Assembly (NCBI RefSeq): GCF_018595685.2
Contig: NZ_CP092334.1
Span: 834,001 to 898,000, forward strand
Origin: Flavihumibacter rivuli
GTDB lineage: Bacteria; Bacteroidota; Bacteroidia; Chitinophagales; Chitinophagaceae
Length of the DNA stretch: 64,000 nt
Direction: 5' to 3'
Of this stretch, positions 34,917-43,671 are shown piece after piece; position 1 is the first letter of the stretch; every line of letters starts with the position of its first letter. Under the pieces are notes generated by a model, which was given only the letters and a program-made list of their open reading frames with translations, was not told the DNA's origin and searched no databases. The translations under genes and the position numbers were made by a program.

Positions 34917-35549
34917 TTAGGGTAAGGCAATGAAATGCTGGCCGTCATCATAGTCTTTGTCAAGGGCATTGATGATGGCCTGCACATGCTTTTCGTTGCC
35001 CAGGAAATCGGCATTGCTGGCATCAACAAAAAGGGTCTTGATGTTATGTTGCTTGATATAGTGGGTATAGGTTTCCTGGATACTGAACAGGTATTCGTCT
35101 GGTATCGCCTGCTCGTAGGGTCGGTTGCGCTTCCTGATGTTCAACTGCAGCTTTTGAACAGGGGCATGCAGGTAGATCAGGATCTCCGGCTGGATAAGTT
35201 GCTGGTGGATGATCTCAAAAAGCCGTTGGTATAACCTGAATTCTTCTTCCGGAAGGTTAACCTTGGCAAAGAGCAGGCATTTGGTAAACAGGTAATCCGA
35301 GATCGTTACATTATGGAAGAGGTCCTTCGTGTGGATCAATTCCTTCAGCTGTTTATACCTTTCCGCCATGAAGAATAGTTCCAGCGGGAAGGCGAATTGG
35401 GAAGGGTTCTCGTAAAACTTTTGGAGGAAAGGGTTATCAGCAAACTCCTCCAGTACCAATCTTGCATTATAATGCTTGGCCAGGATATGTGCCAGCGTGG
35501 TCTTGCCTGCACCAATATTTCCTTCGATCGTAATAAAATGGTAATTCAT
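34917..35549 (-). CDS. deoxynucleoside kinase
   Basis: This 210-residue protein matches the dNK/dGK/dCK fold. It has a P-loop GNIGAGKTT (~10-18), a substrate region with LEEFADNPFLQKFYENP, the FFMAERY helix and an Arg-rich lid (RKRNRPYEQ). It phosphorylates deoxynucleosides for salvage; base preference is not readable. It lies between folK (123 bases upstream on the same strand) and the MFS gene, so all three may be one transcript. Confidence 0.9.
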   Translation of the reverse strand: MNYHFITIEGNIGAGKTTLAHILAKHYNARLVLEEFADNPFLQKFYENPSQFAFPLELFFMAERYKQLKELIHTKDLFHNVTISDYLFTKCLLFAKVNLPEEEFRLYQRLFEIIHQQLIQPEILIYLHAPVQKLQLNIRKRNRPYEQAIPDEYLFSIQETYTHYIKQHNIKTLFVDASNADFLGNEKHVQAIINALDKDYDDGQHFIALP

Positions 35550-35672
35550 CCGGGTTTAGGCTCTGTTTTGGAGGTTGGGGGCAATGGGGTAATCAGATGG
35601 TGTTGCCATCCCCAGTATTCCCTTATAACTTGCTGAAAGTTGCAAAGAAAAAGGATTGGCGGAAATCGTTCA

Positions 35673-36152
35673 TTAGATTTTATTCACAGCCAGTTGATCC
35701 GGGCAGGCATCCAGTAATTCGTTTATTGATTTGTGTAGCACGGGATGCTCGAGATCGCCCGCCAATTCCGCCAATGGGATGAGGGCAAACCTCCTGTTGG
35801 GTAATTCTGGATGGGGGATCCTGGTATGGCTAGTGTTGTGCACTTCATTGCCGAAGAGCAGGATGTCGATATCAATGGTCCTTGGCCCGAACTTGATGGA
35901 CCTTTTCCTGCCCATCTTTTCCTCTATCAGGAGGAGGCGGTCCATCAGGTGATGGGCATTGTAAGGGGTAGCTATTTCCAGCACCTGGTTAAGAAAGGCG
36001 TTTTGGTCCGTCATACCCCATGCTGCAGTTTCATAGATGGAAGAAGTTTTCCTTACCTCTCCTGCCAGTTCATTGATCAGGGTCCGGGCTTGTTGAAGGT
36101 ATTCCTCCCTGTTCCCGATATTGCCGCCTATCAGGAGGTAAGCAGTATCCAT
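35673..36152 (-). CDS. folK: 2-amino-4-hydroxy-6-hydroxymethyldihydropteridine pyrophosphokinase
   Basis: This 159-residue protein matches HPPK: AYLLIGGNIGNREEYL at the start, KTSSIYETAAWGMTDQNAFLNQVLEI, and the signature FGPRTIDIDILLFGN with the Mg-binding Asp pair, then IPHPELPNRRFALIPLAEL. It transfers pyrophosphate from ATP to the pterin in folate synthesis. It is stand-alone, not fused to folB or folP. It is divergent from sppA with 61 bases between starts. Confidence 0.95.
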   Translation of the reverse strand: MDTAYLLIGGNIGNREEYLQQARTLINELAGEVRKTSSIYETAAWGMTDQNAFLNQVLEIATPYNAHHLMDRLLLIEEKMGRKRSIKFGPRTIDIDILLFGNEVHNTSHTRIPHPELPNRRFALIPLAELAGDLEHPVLHKSINELLDACPDQLAVNKI

Positions 36153-36213
36153 AGTTTTATTACTTTACAGGCGCAAATATCCGTGATTTTGCTTTTTTCA
36201 ACCCTGCACATTT

Positions 36214-37971
36214 ATGGCACAATTCTTTAAATATTTCTTCGCCTCCCTTTTGGCGATTGTTGTTTTCTGCTTACTGGCCTTTTTCATATTATTAGGTTTG
36301 GCCGGTTCGCTGGCATCCCGTGAGGAGGTGGTGATCAGTCCTTCATCCGTATTATACCTTGACCTTTCGCAATCTTTTTCGGAACAGGCCAAAGAGGATA
36401 TGCTGGGGCCATTGGGCGGTTCGGCTGAGTTTGAATCACCCGGTATATATGACCTGGTAAGGATGATCCGGTTTGCTGCCTCTGATAACAATATTGATGG
36501 CATTTACCTGAAATGCGGGGGTAATGCCAATGGTTATGGAACCAGTGAAGAATTGCGGAATGCGCTACTGGAATTCAAGCGTTCAAAGAAATTCATCATT
36601 GCCTATGGGGAAGTGATCCCCCAACTGGCTTATCATGTGGCCAGTGTTGCCGATAAAGTATATGTGCATCCCAAAGGAGGGATAGAATGGAAGGGCCTGG
36701 GCATGGAGTACGTATTCTTTAAAAAAGCCCTGGACAGGTTGGAGATCCAGCCCCAGATCTTTTATGCCGGTAAGTTCAAAAGTGCCACAGAGCCGTTCAG
36801 GGAGGAAAAGATGACCGATGCCAATAAACTGCAGTCCATGGAACTGCTGGAAGACCTGTACACTCACCTGCTGGCTGCGGTGGGTTCAGCGCGCAAGATT
36901 GATACGGCGCAGTTGCGGACTTACGCCAATACTTATGCGTTGAGGACAGCCAATGATGCTGTGAGGTTGCAGATGGCGGATGCAGTCAAATATGAGGATG
37001 AAGTGAAAGAAGAGATCAGGCGTAAAACCGGCGCCACTTCCATAGAAAAGATCGGCTTTGTATCCATGTCAAAGTATTCCCAGGGGGTCAACTTCAAGGG
37101 TGGCTCTGGAACTGACAGGATAGCCCTGATCTACGCAGAGGGAAATATTGTGGATGGCAGCGGTGATGAGAACAATATTGGCGGAGACCGTTTCCGGAAG
37201 TATATCCGTAAGGCAAGGCTGGATAGCAAGGTAAAAGCGATAGTGGTGCGCATCAATTCCGGTGGAGGCAGTGCCATGGCCAGCGAGAACATGTGGCGGG
37301 AAATCGCCCTGGCTAAAAAAGACAAGCCGGTGGTGGTGAGTTATGGTGATGTGGCGGCATCCGGTGGTTATTATATGGCCTGTAATGCGGATAGCATATT
37401 TGCGCTACCTACTACCATTACCGGTTCCATAGGCGTATTCAGTATCATTCCCAATATGAAGGGGTTCTTCTCCGATAAGGTGGGTGTTACTTTTGACGGG
37501 GTGAAGACCGGGCCTTATGCCAACCATCCATCCATCACCGAGCCATTGTCTGATGCAGAAAAGGCCTTTTACCAGGCGGATGTTGACAGTATCTACCAAA
37601 CTTTTCTTGGAAGGGTGGCAGAAGGCAGGAAAATGAAAGTAGCCATGGTGGATAGTGTGGGCCAGGGCAGGATCTGGGCTGGTAATAAAGCTATCCGTAT
37701 TGGCCTGGTGGACAGGCTGGGCGGGATGGATGATGCTGTAAATGCTGCCGCTAAGCTGGCCGGCTTAAAAGCTTTCCGGATCCGCGAATACCCGGAGCCG
37801 GTGGGCCTGCTGGAAAGACTATCAGGGTCCTATAAACGAAATGTACACGAGTCTGTATTGCAACGCGAACTGGGGGAGGGGAGCTACAGGCTTTACCAGG
37901 AATGGTTGCAGTTGAAAGGTTCCATCGGAAATGCCCAGGCCAGGATGCCTTTCAGGATCGTCATTCATTAA
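36214..37971 (+). CDS. sppA: signal peptide peptidase SppA (67K type)
   Basis: 585 residues with an N-terminal TM anchor (~8-30) and two tandem ClpP-fold (peptidase S49) domains, as in E. coli SppA. The nucleophile is Ser383 in DVAASGGYYMA. The general-base Lys comes from the N-terminal domain, in the stretch VADKVYVHPKGG or nearby. TTITGSIGVFS is the oxyanion region. It degrades cleaved signal peptides at the inner membrane. Length agrees with the double-domain class. It is followed 54 bases later by an ABC permease. Confidence 0.94.
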   Translation: MAQFFKYFFASLLAIVVFCLLAFFILLGLAGSLASREEVVISPSSVLYLDLSQSFSEQAKEDMLGPLGGSAEFESPGIYDLVRMIRFAASDNNIDGIYLKCGGNANGYGTSEELRNALLEFKRSKKFIIAYGEVIPQLAYHVASVADKVYVHPKGGIEWKGLGMEYVFFKKALDRLEIQPQIFYAGKFKSATEPFREEKMTDANKLQSMELLEDLYTHLLAAVGSARKIDTAQLRTYANTYALRTANDAVRLQMADAVKYEDEVKEEIRRKTGATSIEKIGFVSMSKYSQGVNFKGGSGTDRIALIYAEGNIVDGSGDENNIGGDRFRKYIRKARLDSKVKAIVVRINSGGGSAMASENMWREIALAKKDKPVVVSYGDVAASGGYYMACNADSIFALPTTITGSIGVFSIIPNMKGFFSDKVGVTFDGVKTGPYANHPSITEPLSDAEKAFYQADVDSIYQTFLGRVAEGRKMKVAMVDSVGQGRIWAGNKAIRIGLVDRLGGMDDAVNAAAKLAGLKAFRIREYPEPVGLLERLSGSYKRNVHESVLQRELGEGSYRLYQEWLQLKGSIGNAQARMPFRIVIH

Positions 37972-38025
37972 GATCATGGGTTTGGTAGAGCGCTGCCATG
38001 CCTTTAGCTTTGCCACCAACAAATT

Positions 38026-39135
38026 ATGAGTAACAAGCAGTACAGTCAGTGGAAGGCCATGATGGCCATTACCAGGGCCAGCCTGAAGGCAGTATTGAGA
38101 AGCCCGTCCGCTGTGATCTTCAGCATATTTTTTCCACTGGTATTTATCCTGGTCTTTGGGTTTATCGGGAGCGGTTCAGGACCAAGCTATAAACTGGTTT
38201 TGGCTACCGGTTCAGATACCCTTAATCCCATCCTCGATAGTCTCAAAGGTTTCAATAATATCCGGTTTATCGATGGCAAGGACAGTGCAACGGTTGAACA
38301 GGACCTTACTAAAGGAAGGGTCACTGGTGTGCTGGATATCCGGAAAGGGGATACCACGGCAGGTGAGCCACCTTATATTGTCCATTTCAGGAGTACAACC
38401 GCCAGTGCAGATAAATTCTCTACCTTCCTTCCGCTGGTGGAGAATGTGATCACGAAGATCGACAGGGAAAGATTCAGCGGTAGGAATAGTGTGGCAAGGA
38501 TAGTTCCACAGATCAGCCAGGTCAGGAAATACCGCACCATCGATTTTATCCTGCCTGGGCAGCTGGGCTTTTCCCTGCTCAGTGCAGGGGTATTTGGTGT
38601 AGCCTTCCTATTCTTCAACCTCCGCCAGCAACTGGTCATCAAGAGATTCTTTGCCACTCCCGTTAGTAAGGCTGCCATAGTGCTGGGAGAGGGCCTGAGC
38701 AGGGTGATCTTCCAGTTACTGACCGCTGTGATCATCATTGGGATTGGGCATTTCGCTTTTGAGTTCACCCTGGTGCATGGCTGGCTCACCTTTCTTGAGA
38801 TCATGGTACTCAGTTTTGTCGCCTTGCTGGTATTCATGGGTTTCGGCTTCATTGTAAGTGGGTTGGCGAAGAATGAAAGCAGTATCCCGCCTTTTGCCAA
38901 TATTATTACGCTGCCGCAGTTCCTGTTGGCCGGTACCTTCTTTTCAATAGACAGTTTCCCTGCCTGGCTGCAGCCAATATGTAAAGTGCTTCCATTGACC
39001 TATTTCAATGATGCGATGCGAAAGATCGCATTTGAAGGGGCCCACTTGGGCGATTGCTGGCCACAGTTGCTGGTGCTCGTGGTTTGGGGGGGCATTGTGT
39101 ATGCAGTAGCCATAAAAGTGTTCAGGTGGGAATAA
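38026..39135 (+). CDS. ABC-2 type transporter permease
   Basis: 369 residues with one N-terminal TM (~29-50), a periplasmic domain of ~130 residues and five TM helices at the C-terminus (~185-365). This is the ABC2_membrane_3 / YhhJ-like arrangement, and FATPVSKAAIVLGEGLSRVIF and NIITLPQFLLAGTFFSIDSFPAWLQ fit it. Such permeases need an ATPase, usually the adjacent upstream gene, but sppA is there instead, so the partner must be encoded elsewhere. The substrate is unknown. Small SRPBCC and DUF2911 genes follow closely. Confidence 0.88.
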   Translation: MSNKQYSQWKAMMAITRASLKAVLRSPSAVIFSIFFPLVFILVFGFIGSGSGPSYKLVLATGSDTLNPILDSLKGFNNIRFIDGKDSATVEQDLTKGRVTGVLDIRKGDTTAGEPPYIVHFRSTTASADKFSTFLPLVENVITKIDRERFSGRNSVARIVPQISQVRKYRTIDFILPGQLGFSLLSAGVFGVAFLFFNLRQQLVIKRFFATPVSKAAIVLGEGLSRVIFQLLTAVIIIGIGHFAFEFTLVHGWLTFLEIMVLSFVALLVFMGFGFIVSGLAKNESSIPPFANIITLPQFLLAGTFFSIDSFPAWLQPICKVLPLTYFNDAMRKIAFEGAHLGDCWPQLLVLVVWGGIVYAVAIKVFRWE

Positions 39136-39145
39136 AAATAAACCT

Positions 39146-39637
39146 ATGCGATTATTGAAATTGGCACTGATCAGTGCAATTGGGTTATTTCTTTTACTGA
39201 CAGCCATTTCGCTCCTGATACCCTCTTCGGTGAGGATTAGTAGGGCGATCGATATCAATGCGCCCAGGGCTGCGGTATTGCCATTTGTGCAAGAGGGCAT
39301 GAACTGGGGCAAGTGGAATGAATACCTTGTGCAGGAAAAGGGCCAATGGCAAAATAAAAGGCAATGGCAGGGATCACGCTATGCCATAAGCCTGAAAACC
39401 AAATCGGATTCCATGGTCCAGTCTGTCTGGACCCCAATGAAAGGAAAGGAATTTGAATCAGTTTACAGTATCATGGAACCGAGGCCAGGTATTATTACTG
39501 TTCAATGGTATTTTAATTTTCACCTCGGCTGGTATCCTTGGGAAAAGTTTGGCAGTATCATTTATGACCGTCAGGTGGGGCCGGTCATGGAACAAAGCCT
39601 TACACATTTAAAGCAGCTTGTGGAATCAAATCAGTAA
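39146..39637 (+). CDS. SRPBCC (START-like) superfamily protein, membrane-anchored
   Basis: This 163-residue protein has an N-terminal hydrophobic helix (LKLALISAIGLFLLLTAISLLI), then a helix-grip fold. It opens with SVRISRAIDINAPRAAVLPFVQEGMNWGKWNEYL, the usual first strand and helix of SRPBCC proteins, and ends with a long C-terminal helix (MEQSLTHLKQLVESNQ). The family binds hydrophobic ligands. The anchor suggests periplasmic location, as in many Bacteroidota homologues. It starts 10 bases after the permease stop and is likely in its operon. Confidence 0.78.
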   Translation: MRLLKLALISAIGLFLLLTAISLLIPSSVRISRAIDINAPRAAVLPFVQEGMNWGKWNEYLVQEKGQWQNKRQWQGSRYAISLKTKSDSMVQSVWTPMKGKEFESVYSIMEPRPGIITVQWYFNFHLGWYPWEKFGSIIYDRQVGPVMEQSLTHLKQLVESNQ

Positions 39638-39661
39638 TTTCAGTATTCAAAAACCAGTTAT

Positions 39662-40159
39662 ATGAAATCTGTATTATTTGCTTTGCTTGCGTTTGTTTTT
39701 ATAGCTCCTGCCTGTGCCCAGCAACAGCGGAAGAGCCCACATGAAACAGTTAGTGACGGCGGCATCAGTGTCACCTATGGCCGTCCTTACAAGAAGGGCA
39801 GGGATATTTTTGGTTCTTTGGAGCCTTACGGAAAGGTATGGAGGGCAGGTGCAGATGAGGCTACCGAGATCACCTTCGCCAAGGATGCTATGCTGGCTGG
39901 TAAGCATATTAAGGCTGGAACCTATACGCTTTTTGTGATTCCGGAAGCAAAGGAATGGACCATCATCCTGAATAGCGAGTTAAAGCAATGGGGAGCTTAT
40001 GAATATGATAAGATCAAGGGGAAGAATGTGGCACAGGTAAAAGTGCCCGTGATTAACCTGGACCAGGTAGTAGAACAGTTCACCATCCGTTTTGCAGGGG
40101 GCAATATGATCATGGAATGGGATAAGACCCAGGTGAAATTGCCGGTGATGTTGCATTGA
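39662..40159 (+). CDS. DUF2911 family secreted protein
   Basis: This 165-residue protein has a signal peptide (MKSVLFALLAFVFIAPACAQ) and the DUF2911 hallmark: ISVTYGRPYKKGRDIFGSLEPYGKVWRAGADEATEITF, then LAGKHIKAGTYTLFVIPEAKEWTIILN and the WGAYEYD motif. The fold is a beta-sandwich of unknown role, common in Bacteroidota. It lies 24 bases after the SRPBCC gene and closes the run sppA-permease-SRPBCC-DUF2911 with a strong terminator. Confidence 0.9.
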   Translation: MKSVLFALLAFVFIAPACAQQQRKSPHETVSDGGISVTYGRPYKKGRDIFGSLEPYGKVWRAGADEATEITFAKDAMLAGKHIKAGTYTLFVIPEAKEWTIILNSELKQWGAYEYDKIKGKNVAQVKVPVINLDQVVEQFTIRFAGGNMIMEWDKTQVKLPVMLH

Positions 40160-40186
40160 TAGCTTCCGTCCGTAAAATTTTATGCT

Positions 40187-40215
40187 AAAAGCTGCTTGAA
40201 CAAAGCAGCTTTTTT
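40187..40215 (+). terminator. intrinsic terminator after DUF2911 gene
   Basis: AAAAGCTGCTT and AAAGCAGCTTTTTT form a stable stem around TGAAC, with a T run. Confidence 0.85.
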
Positions 40216-40524
40216 CGTGTTTATCTTGCCTGAGTTTGCGGATAATCCAAATTTTTTTTGCAGTTTTATGCGGTTTTGCATGGATTTCCCTTAATTTCAA
40301 TGCCGAATCGATTGCTATGCTTTGCCCAAACCAGGACAGTCTGCTTATGGTTGGCCATTTTGGATACCCGTTGGAGGTGTATGAACACCAGATGGAATGG
40401 CCCATTCCGCACTATGCCCCTTTGCCGCAAAGCAGTCATTTCGTTCAGTATTCCCAACGAATTCCCGCTGCCCTTTGTGATCCCAATTTGTATTATTCTC
40501 CATTGATAAATCAAAACACGCTGT
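40216..40524 (+). other. susC leader region, weak ORF
   Basis: A 309-base stretch between the terminator and susC. One frame is open from a TTG at 40236 to 40544, with a hydrophobic N-terminus (IIQIFFAVLCGFAWISL), and would overlap the susC start. Its codon pattern is not convincing. No clear TAnnTTTG promoter was found. It may be an untranslated leader of the susCD operon. Confidence 0.3.
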
Positions 40525-43500
40525 ATGAAAAATGGACCTCTTAAAAGAGTGATCATGTCAAGGCGGCTATTACTGCTGGCTGTGATGTGTTTGCTGGGCC
40601 TTGCCTCAATGGCACAGGTTCGAATTACGGGTAAGGTGACTGATGCAAAAGGCAACGGTGTTGCCGGTGTTACCGTACTCATCCGGAATACCACTATTGG
40701 TTCCGCAACAGATCAGAATGGCGACTATGGTATTACGGCCGATCTGAAGCCAGGTACTTACCAGGTCGATTTTTCGGGTATTGGTTTCAAGGGGCGTTCT
40801 GTATCAGTACAGGTTGCCGGTGCAGGTGATTATAAAGCGAACGCCCAGCTGGATGCAGATGCCCTTGGCCTGGAAGAAGTGGTGGTGACAGGTACTTCAG
40901 CCGGTACTACCAAAAAGCAATTGGGTAGCTATATCAGCACTGTTAAGGCCGATGACCTGAACAAAGGCGCCACCGCTAACGTTCTATCGGCCTTGCAGGG
41001 TAAAACAGCCGGAGCCCAGATCATCCAGAACTCAGGTGATCCTGCCGGTGGTATTTCCGTACGCCTCCGTGGTATCAGTTCCATCAACAGTTCTTCTGAA
41101 CCGCTTTATATCGTTGACGGTATCATCGTGAACAACGCAACTACCAGGGTAACGAATACACAGGGTAACTATGATGGCCAGAACTTTGTTGGTTCCATTG
41201 GTACCAACCGTATGGCTGATATCAACCCTGCCGACATTGAAAGGATCGAGGTGTTGAATGGTGCGGCAGCTGCTGCCATTTATGGTTCCCGCGCCAATGC
41301 CGGTGTGGTTCAGATCTTCACCAAGCGGGGTAGTACTGGTGCTCCTGTAGTGAGCTTCTCCACTAATGTCATGGTAAACCAAATCCGTCATAAGGTTCCT
41401 GTAAGTAATGCCCCCACTAAATTCGGTGGCTCACCTGATGTATTTACCCAGGACATCATTACCGCAACAGGTACTCCTCCGGCACTGCCCACCAATACTA
41501 CAGCGGTACAGCGTTATGACTATAACGACTATATCTTCCGCACTGGAATAGGTACCGATAACAACGTTTCGGTTACTGGTGGCCGTGATAAGACCAAATA
41601 TTATGTTTCAGGTTCCTATTTCTACAACCAGGGTATCATCAAGAATACCGATTTCCAGCGTTTCAGCTTCCGTTCCAACCTAGACCAGGCGATCGGTGAT
41701 AAGCTGAATGTGGCCCTTAACCTGAATTATATCAACAGCACCGGAAATGAAAAGCCGGATGGTAACTCATTCTACTCACCTATGAACTCCATCAATATCA
41801 TTGGTAACTTCCATGATATCTGGACCCGCGACGCCCTTGGTAACATCAAGGCTGTTGGTGAAAGGGGCAGGGTGAACCCTGTTTCTGTAATTGAGGACAT
41901 CAAGCAAAAGCAAGAGACCAATCGTATACTGGCCGGCGCTTCACTGAAGTACAAGCCTACCAAGAAGCTGAGCTTCGATTATACCATGGGTATCGACAAC
42001 TATACACAGAATGGTAAGACCTATATCCCGCCATTTGCGTATAACGTGAATACCGCGTTCTTTGGAGGTGGTGCAAGCCTTGATCCTTCCCTGAATGGTT
42101 ACGCCAGTTCTGCCAGTTTCACGTTCTTCCAGATCAACCATGAACTCAATGGTACTTTTAATACGGATATCACCGACAACCTGAGTTCCACTACCCAGGT
42201 GGGCTACTCCCTGCAGTATGAGAAGAGCAGCTATGTAATGGCCCAGGGCCGTGGTTTGCCTCCCTTCGTTCAAACGGTTCCAGGTGCTGCTACCCAGCTT
42301 CCCGGAGCGGATGCAAGGGGTGAACTGTCTGTTTCCGGTGGTTATATCCAGCAGAATTTCAAATACAAGAACCACCTCTTCCTTACCGGTGCGGTTAGGA
42401 TGGACGGATCTTCCGTGTTTGGACCAGACCAGCGCAACCAGGTTTACCTGAAAGGTAGTGCCAGCTATGTGATCTCCTCAACTGACTATTGGGAGAAGCT
42501 GGGTGTGAGTGATTGGTGGGACCTGTTGAAGTTCAGGGTGGCCTATGGTGAGTCAGGAAACCTTACAGGTATTGGACCCTATGATCGATTCAATGGTTAT
42601 ACCGGTGTTGGTTACCTTGGCCGTTCTTCCTTTTTCTCATCTTCCACGCTGGCCAATGAGAACATGAGGCCGGAACGCCAGACCGAATTGGAATTTGGTA
42701 TGGACCTCGCCTTCTTCAAGAACAGGCTGGGTTTGCAGGTGAACGTATACAACAAGAAGGTAAACGACCTGCTGATCAACAGGGTGATTGCCCCCACCAC
42801 TGGTTTCTCCAGCCGCCTGGACAATTTCGGATCCCTGGAGAACAAGGGTTTTGAAGTGGTTGTGAATGCCGGCCTGGTGCGCAAGCAGGATTTCAGCTGG
42901 GATGTAACCGCTATCTATAACCATAACCGCAACAAGGCTGTAAACATTGGCCAGGCATTAACGCTGTTGAGCACCAATAGTGGTGCGCCAGTAGCTATCC
43001 TGGAGGGGCAGCCCATCGGTGTGTTCTATGGAACATTCTTTGCGGTGAATGAAAATGGCGAACAGGTGAAGAATCCTGCAGGTATTCCCCAAACTGAAAG
43101 GGGTGTGCAGAATTCCCCGCTTTCCTATACCCCGCAGCGTGGTACCAACGGATTGCCAACCGGTGCTGTACTGAGAAGGATTATCGGTGACCCCAATCCC
43201 GATTGGACCGGTTCACTGGTGAACGAGTTTTCTTACAAGAAGCTTGGATTGCGTGTACAGGTTGATGCCGTACAGGGAGTTGATGTATTCAATGCCGACT
43301 GGAGGACTCGACAGGGTGTAGGTAATGGTAAGGTCGCTGAACAGGAGCATAATGGTGAGATTCCCCGTGGATATATCCAGGGTGTATACCCCATCGAAGA
43401 ATGGAGAATTGACGATGGATCTTTCGTAAAGCTTCGTGAAGTGGCTTTCTCCTACAGGGTTGGTCGCGTTGGAAAAGTGTTCAGCAACCTGAACCTGACC

Positions 43501-43653
43501 CTGAGTGGCCGTAACCTGGTCTCCTGGGATAACTATAAGGGTTATGATCCTGAAGTTAATGCCGGTGGACAGAGCACCATCCTTAGGGGTATTGATTTCG
43601 GCGCCGTACCTATTCCAAGAACCTACAGCTTTGGTGTACAGGCTAAATTCTAA
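40525..43653 (+). CDS. SusC/RagA-family TonB-linked outer-membrane transporter
   Basis: This 1042-residue protein has a signal peptide ending ASMAQ (~32) and a carboxypeptidase-D-regulatory-like domain (~33-115; ITGKVTDAKGNGVAGVTVLI). A plug follows with EEVVVTG, ALQGKTAGAQIIQNSGDPAGG and SEPLYIVDGI, then a 22-strand TonB-dependent barrel. No STN domain precedes the plug, so it is not the anti-sigma-coupled type. SusC proteins import glycans or peptides delivered by the SusD lid. The partner gene follows after 18 bases. No glycosidase, peptidase or regulator is adjacent, so the ligand is unknown. Length is typical. Confidence 0.96.
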   Translation: MKNGPLKRVIMSRRLLLLAVMCLLGLASMAQVRITGKVTDAKGNGVAGVTVLIRNTTIGSATDQNGDYGITADLKPGTYQVDFSGIGFKGRSVSVQVAGAGDYKANAQLDADALGLEEVVVTGTSAGTTKKQLGSYISTVKADDLNKGATANVLSALQGKTAGAQIIQNSGDPAGGISVRLRGISSINSSSEPLYIVDGIIVNNATTRVTNTQGNYDGQNFVGSIGTNRMADINPADIERIEVLNGAAAAAIYGSRANAGVVQIFTKRGSTGAPVVSFSTNVMVNQIRHKVPVSNAPTKFGGSPDVFTQDIITATGTPPALPTNTTAVQRYDYNDYIFRTGIGTDNNVSVTGGRDKTKYYVSGSYFYNQGIIKNTDFQRFSFRSNLDQAIGDKLNVALNLNYINSTGNEKPDGNSFYSPMNSINIIGNFHDIWTRDALGNIKAVGERGRVNPVSVIEDIKQKQETNRILAGASLKYKPTKKLSFDYTMGIDNYTQNGKTYIPPFAYNVNTAFFGGGASLDPSLNGYASSASFTFFQINHELNGTFNTDITDNLSSTTQVGYSLQYEKSSYVMAQGRGLPPFVQTVPGAATQLPGADARGELSVSGGYIQQNFKYKNHLFLTGAVRMDGSSVFGPDQRNQVYLKGSASYVISSTDYWEKLGVSDWWDLLKFRVAYGESGNLTGIGPYDRFNGYTGVGYLGRSSFFSSSTLANENMRPERQTELEFGMDLAFFKNRLGLQVNVYNKKVNDLLINRVIAPTTGFSSRLDNFGSLENKGFEVVVNAGLVRKQDFSWDVTAIYNHNRNKAVNIGQALTLLSTNSGAPVAILEGQPIGVFYGTFFAVNENGEQVKNPAGIPQTERGVQNSPLSYTPQRGTNGLPTGAVLRRIIGDPNPDWTGSLVNEFSYKKLGLRVQVDAVQGVDVFNADWRTRQGVGNGKVAEQEHNGEIPRGYIQGVYPIEEWRIDDGSFVKLREVAFSYRVGRVGKVFSNLNLTLSGRNLVSWDNYKGYDPEVNAGGQSTILRGIDFGAVPIPRTYSFGVQAKF

Positions 43654-43671
43654 CCGCAAAAAACTGAATGT

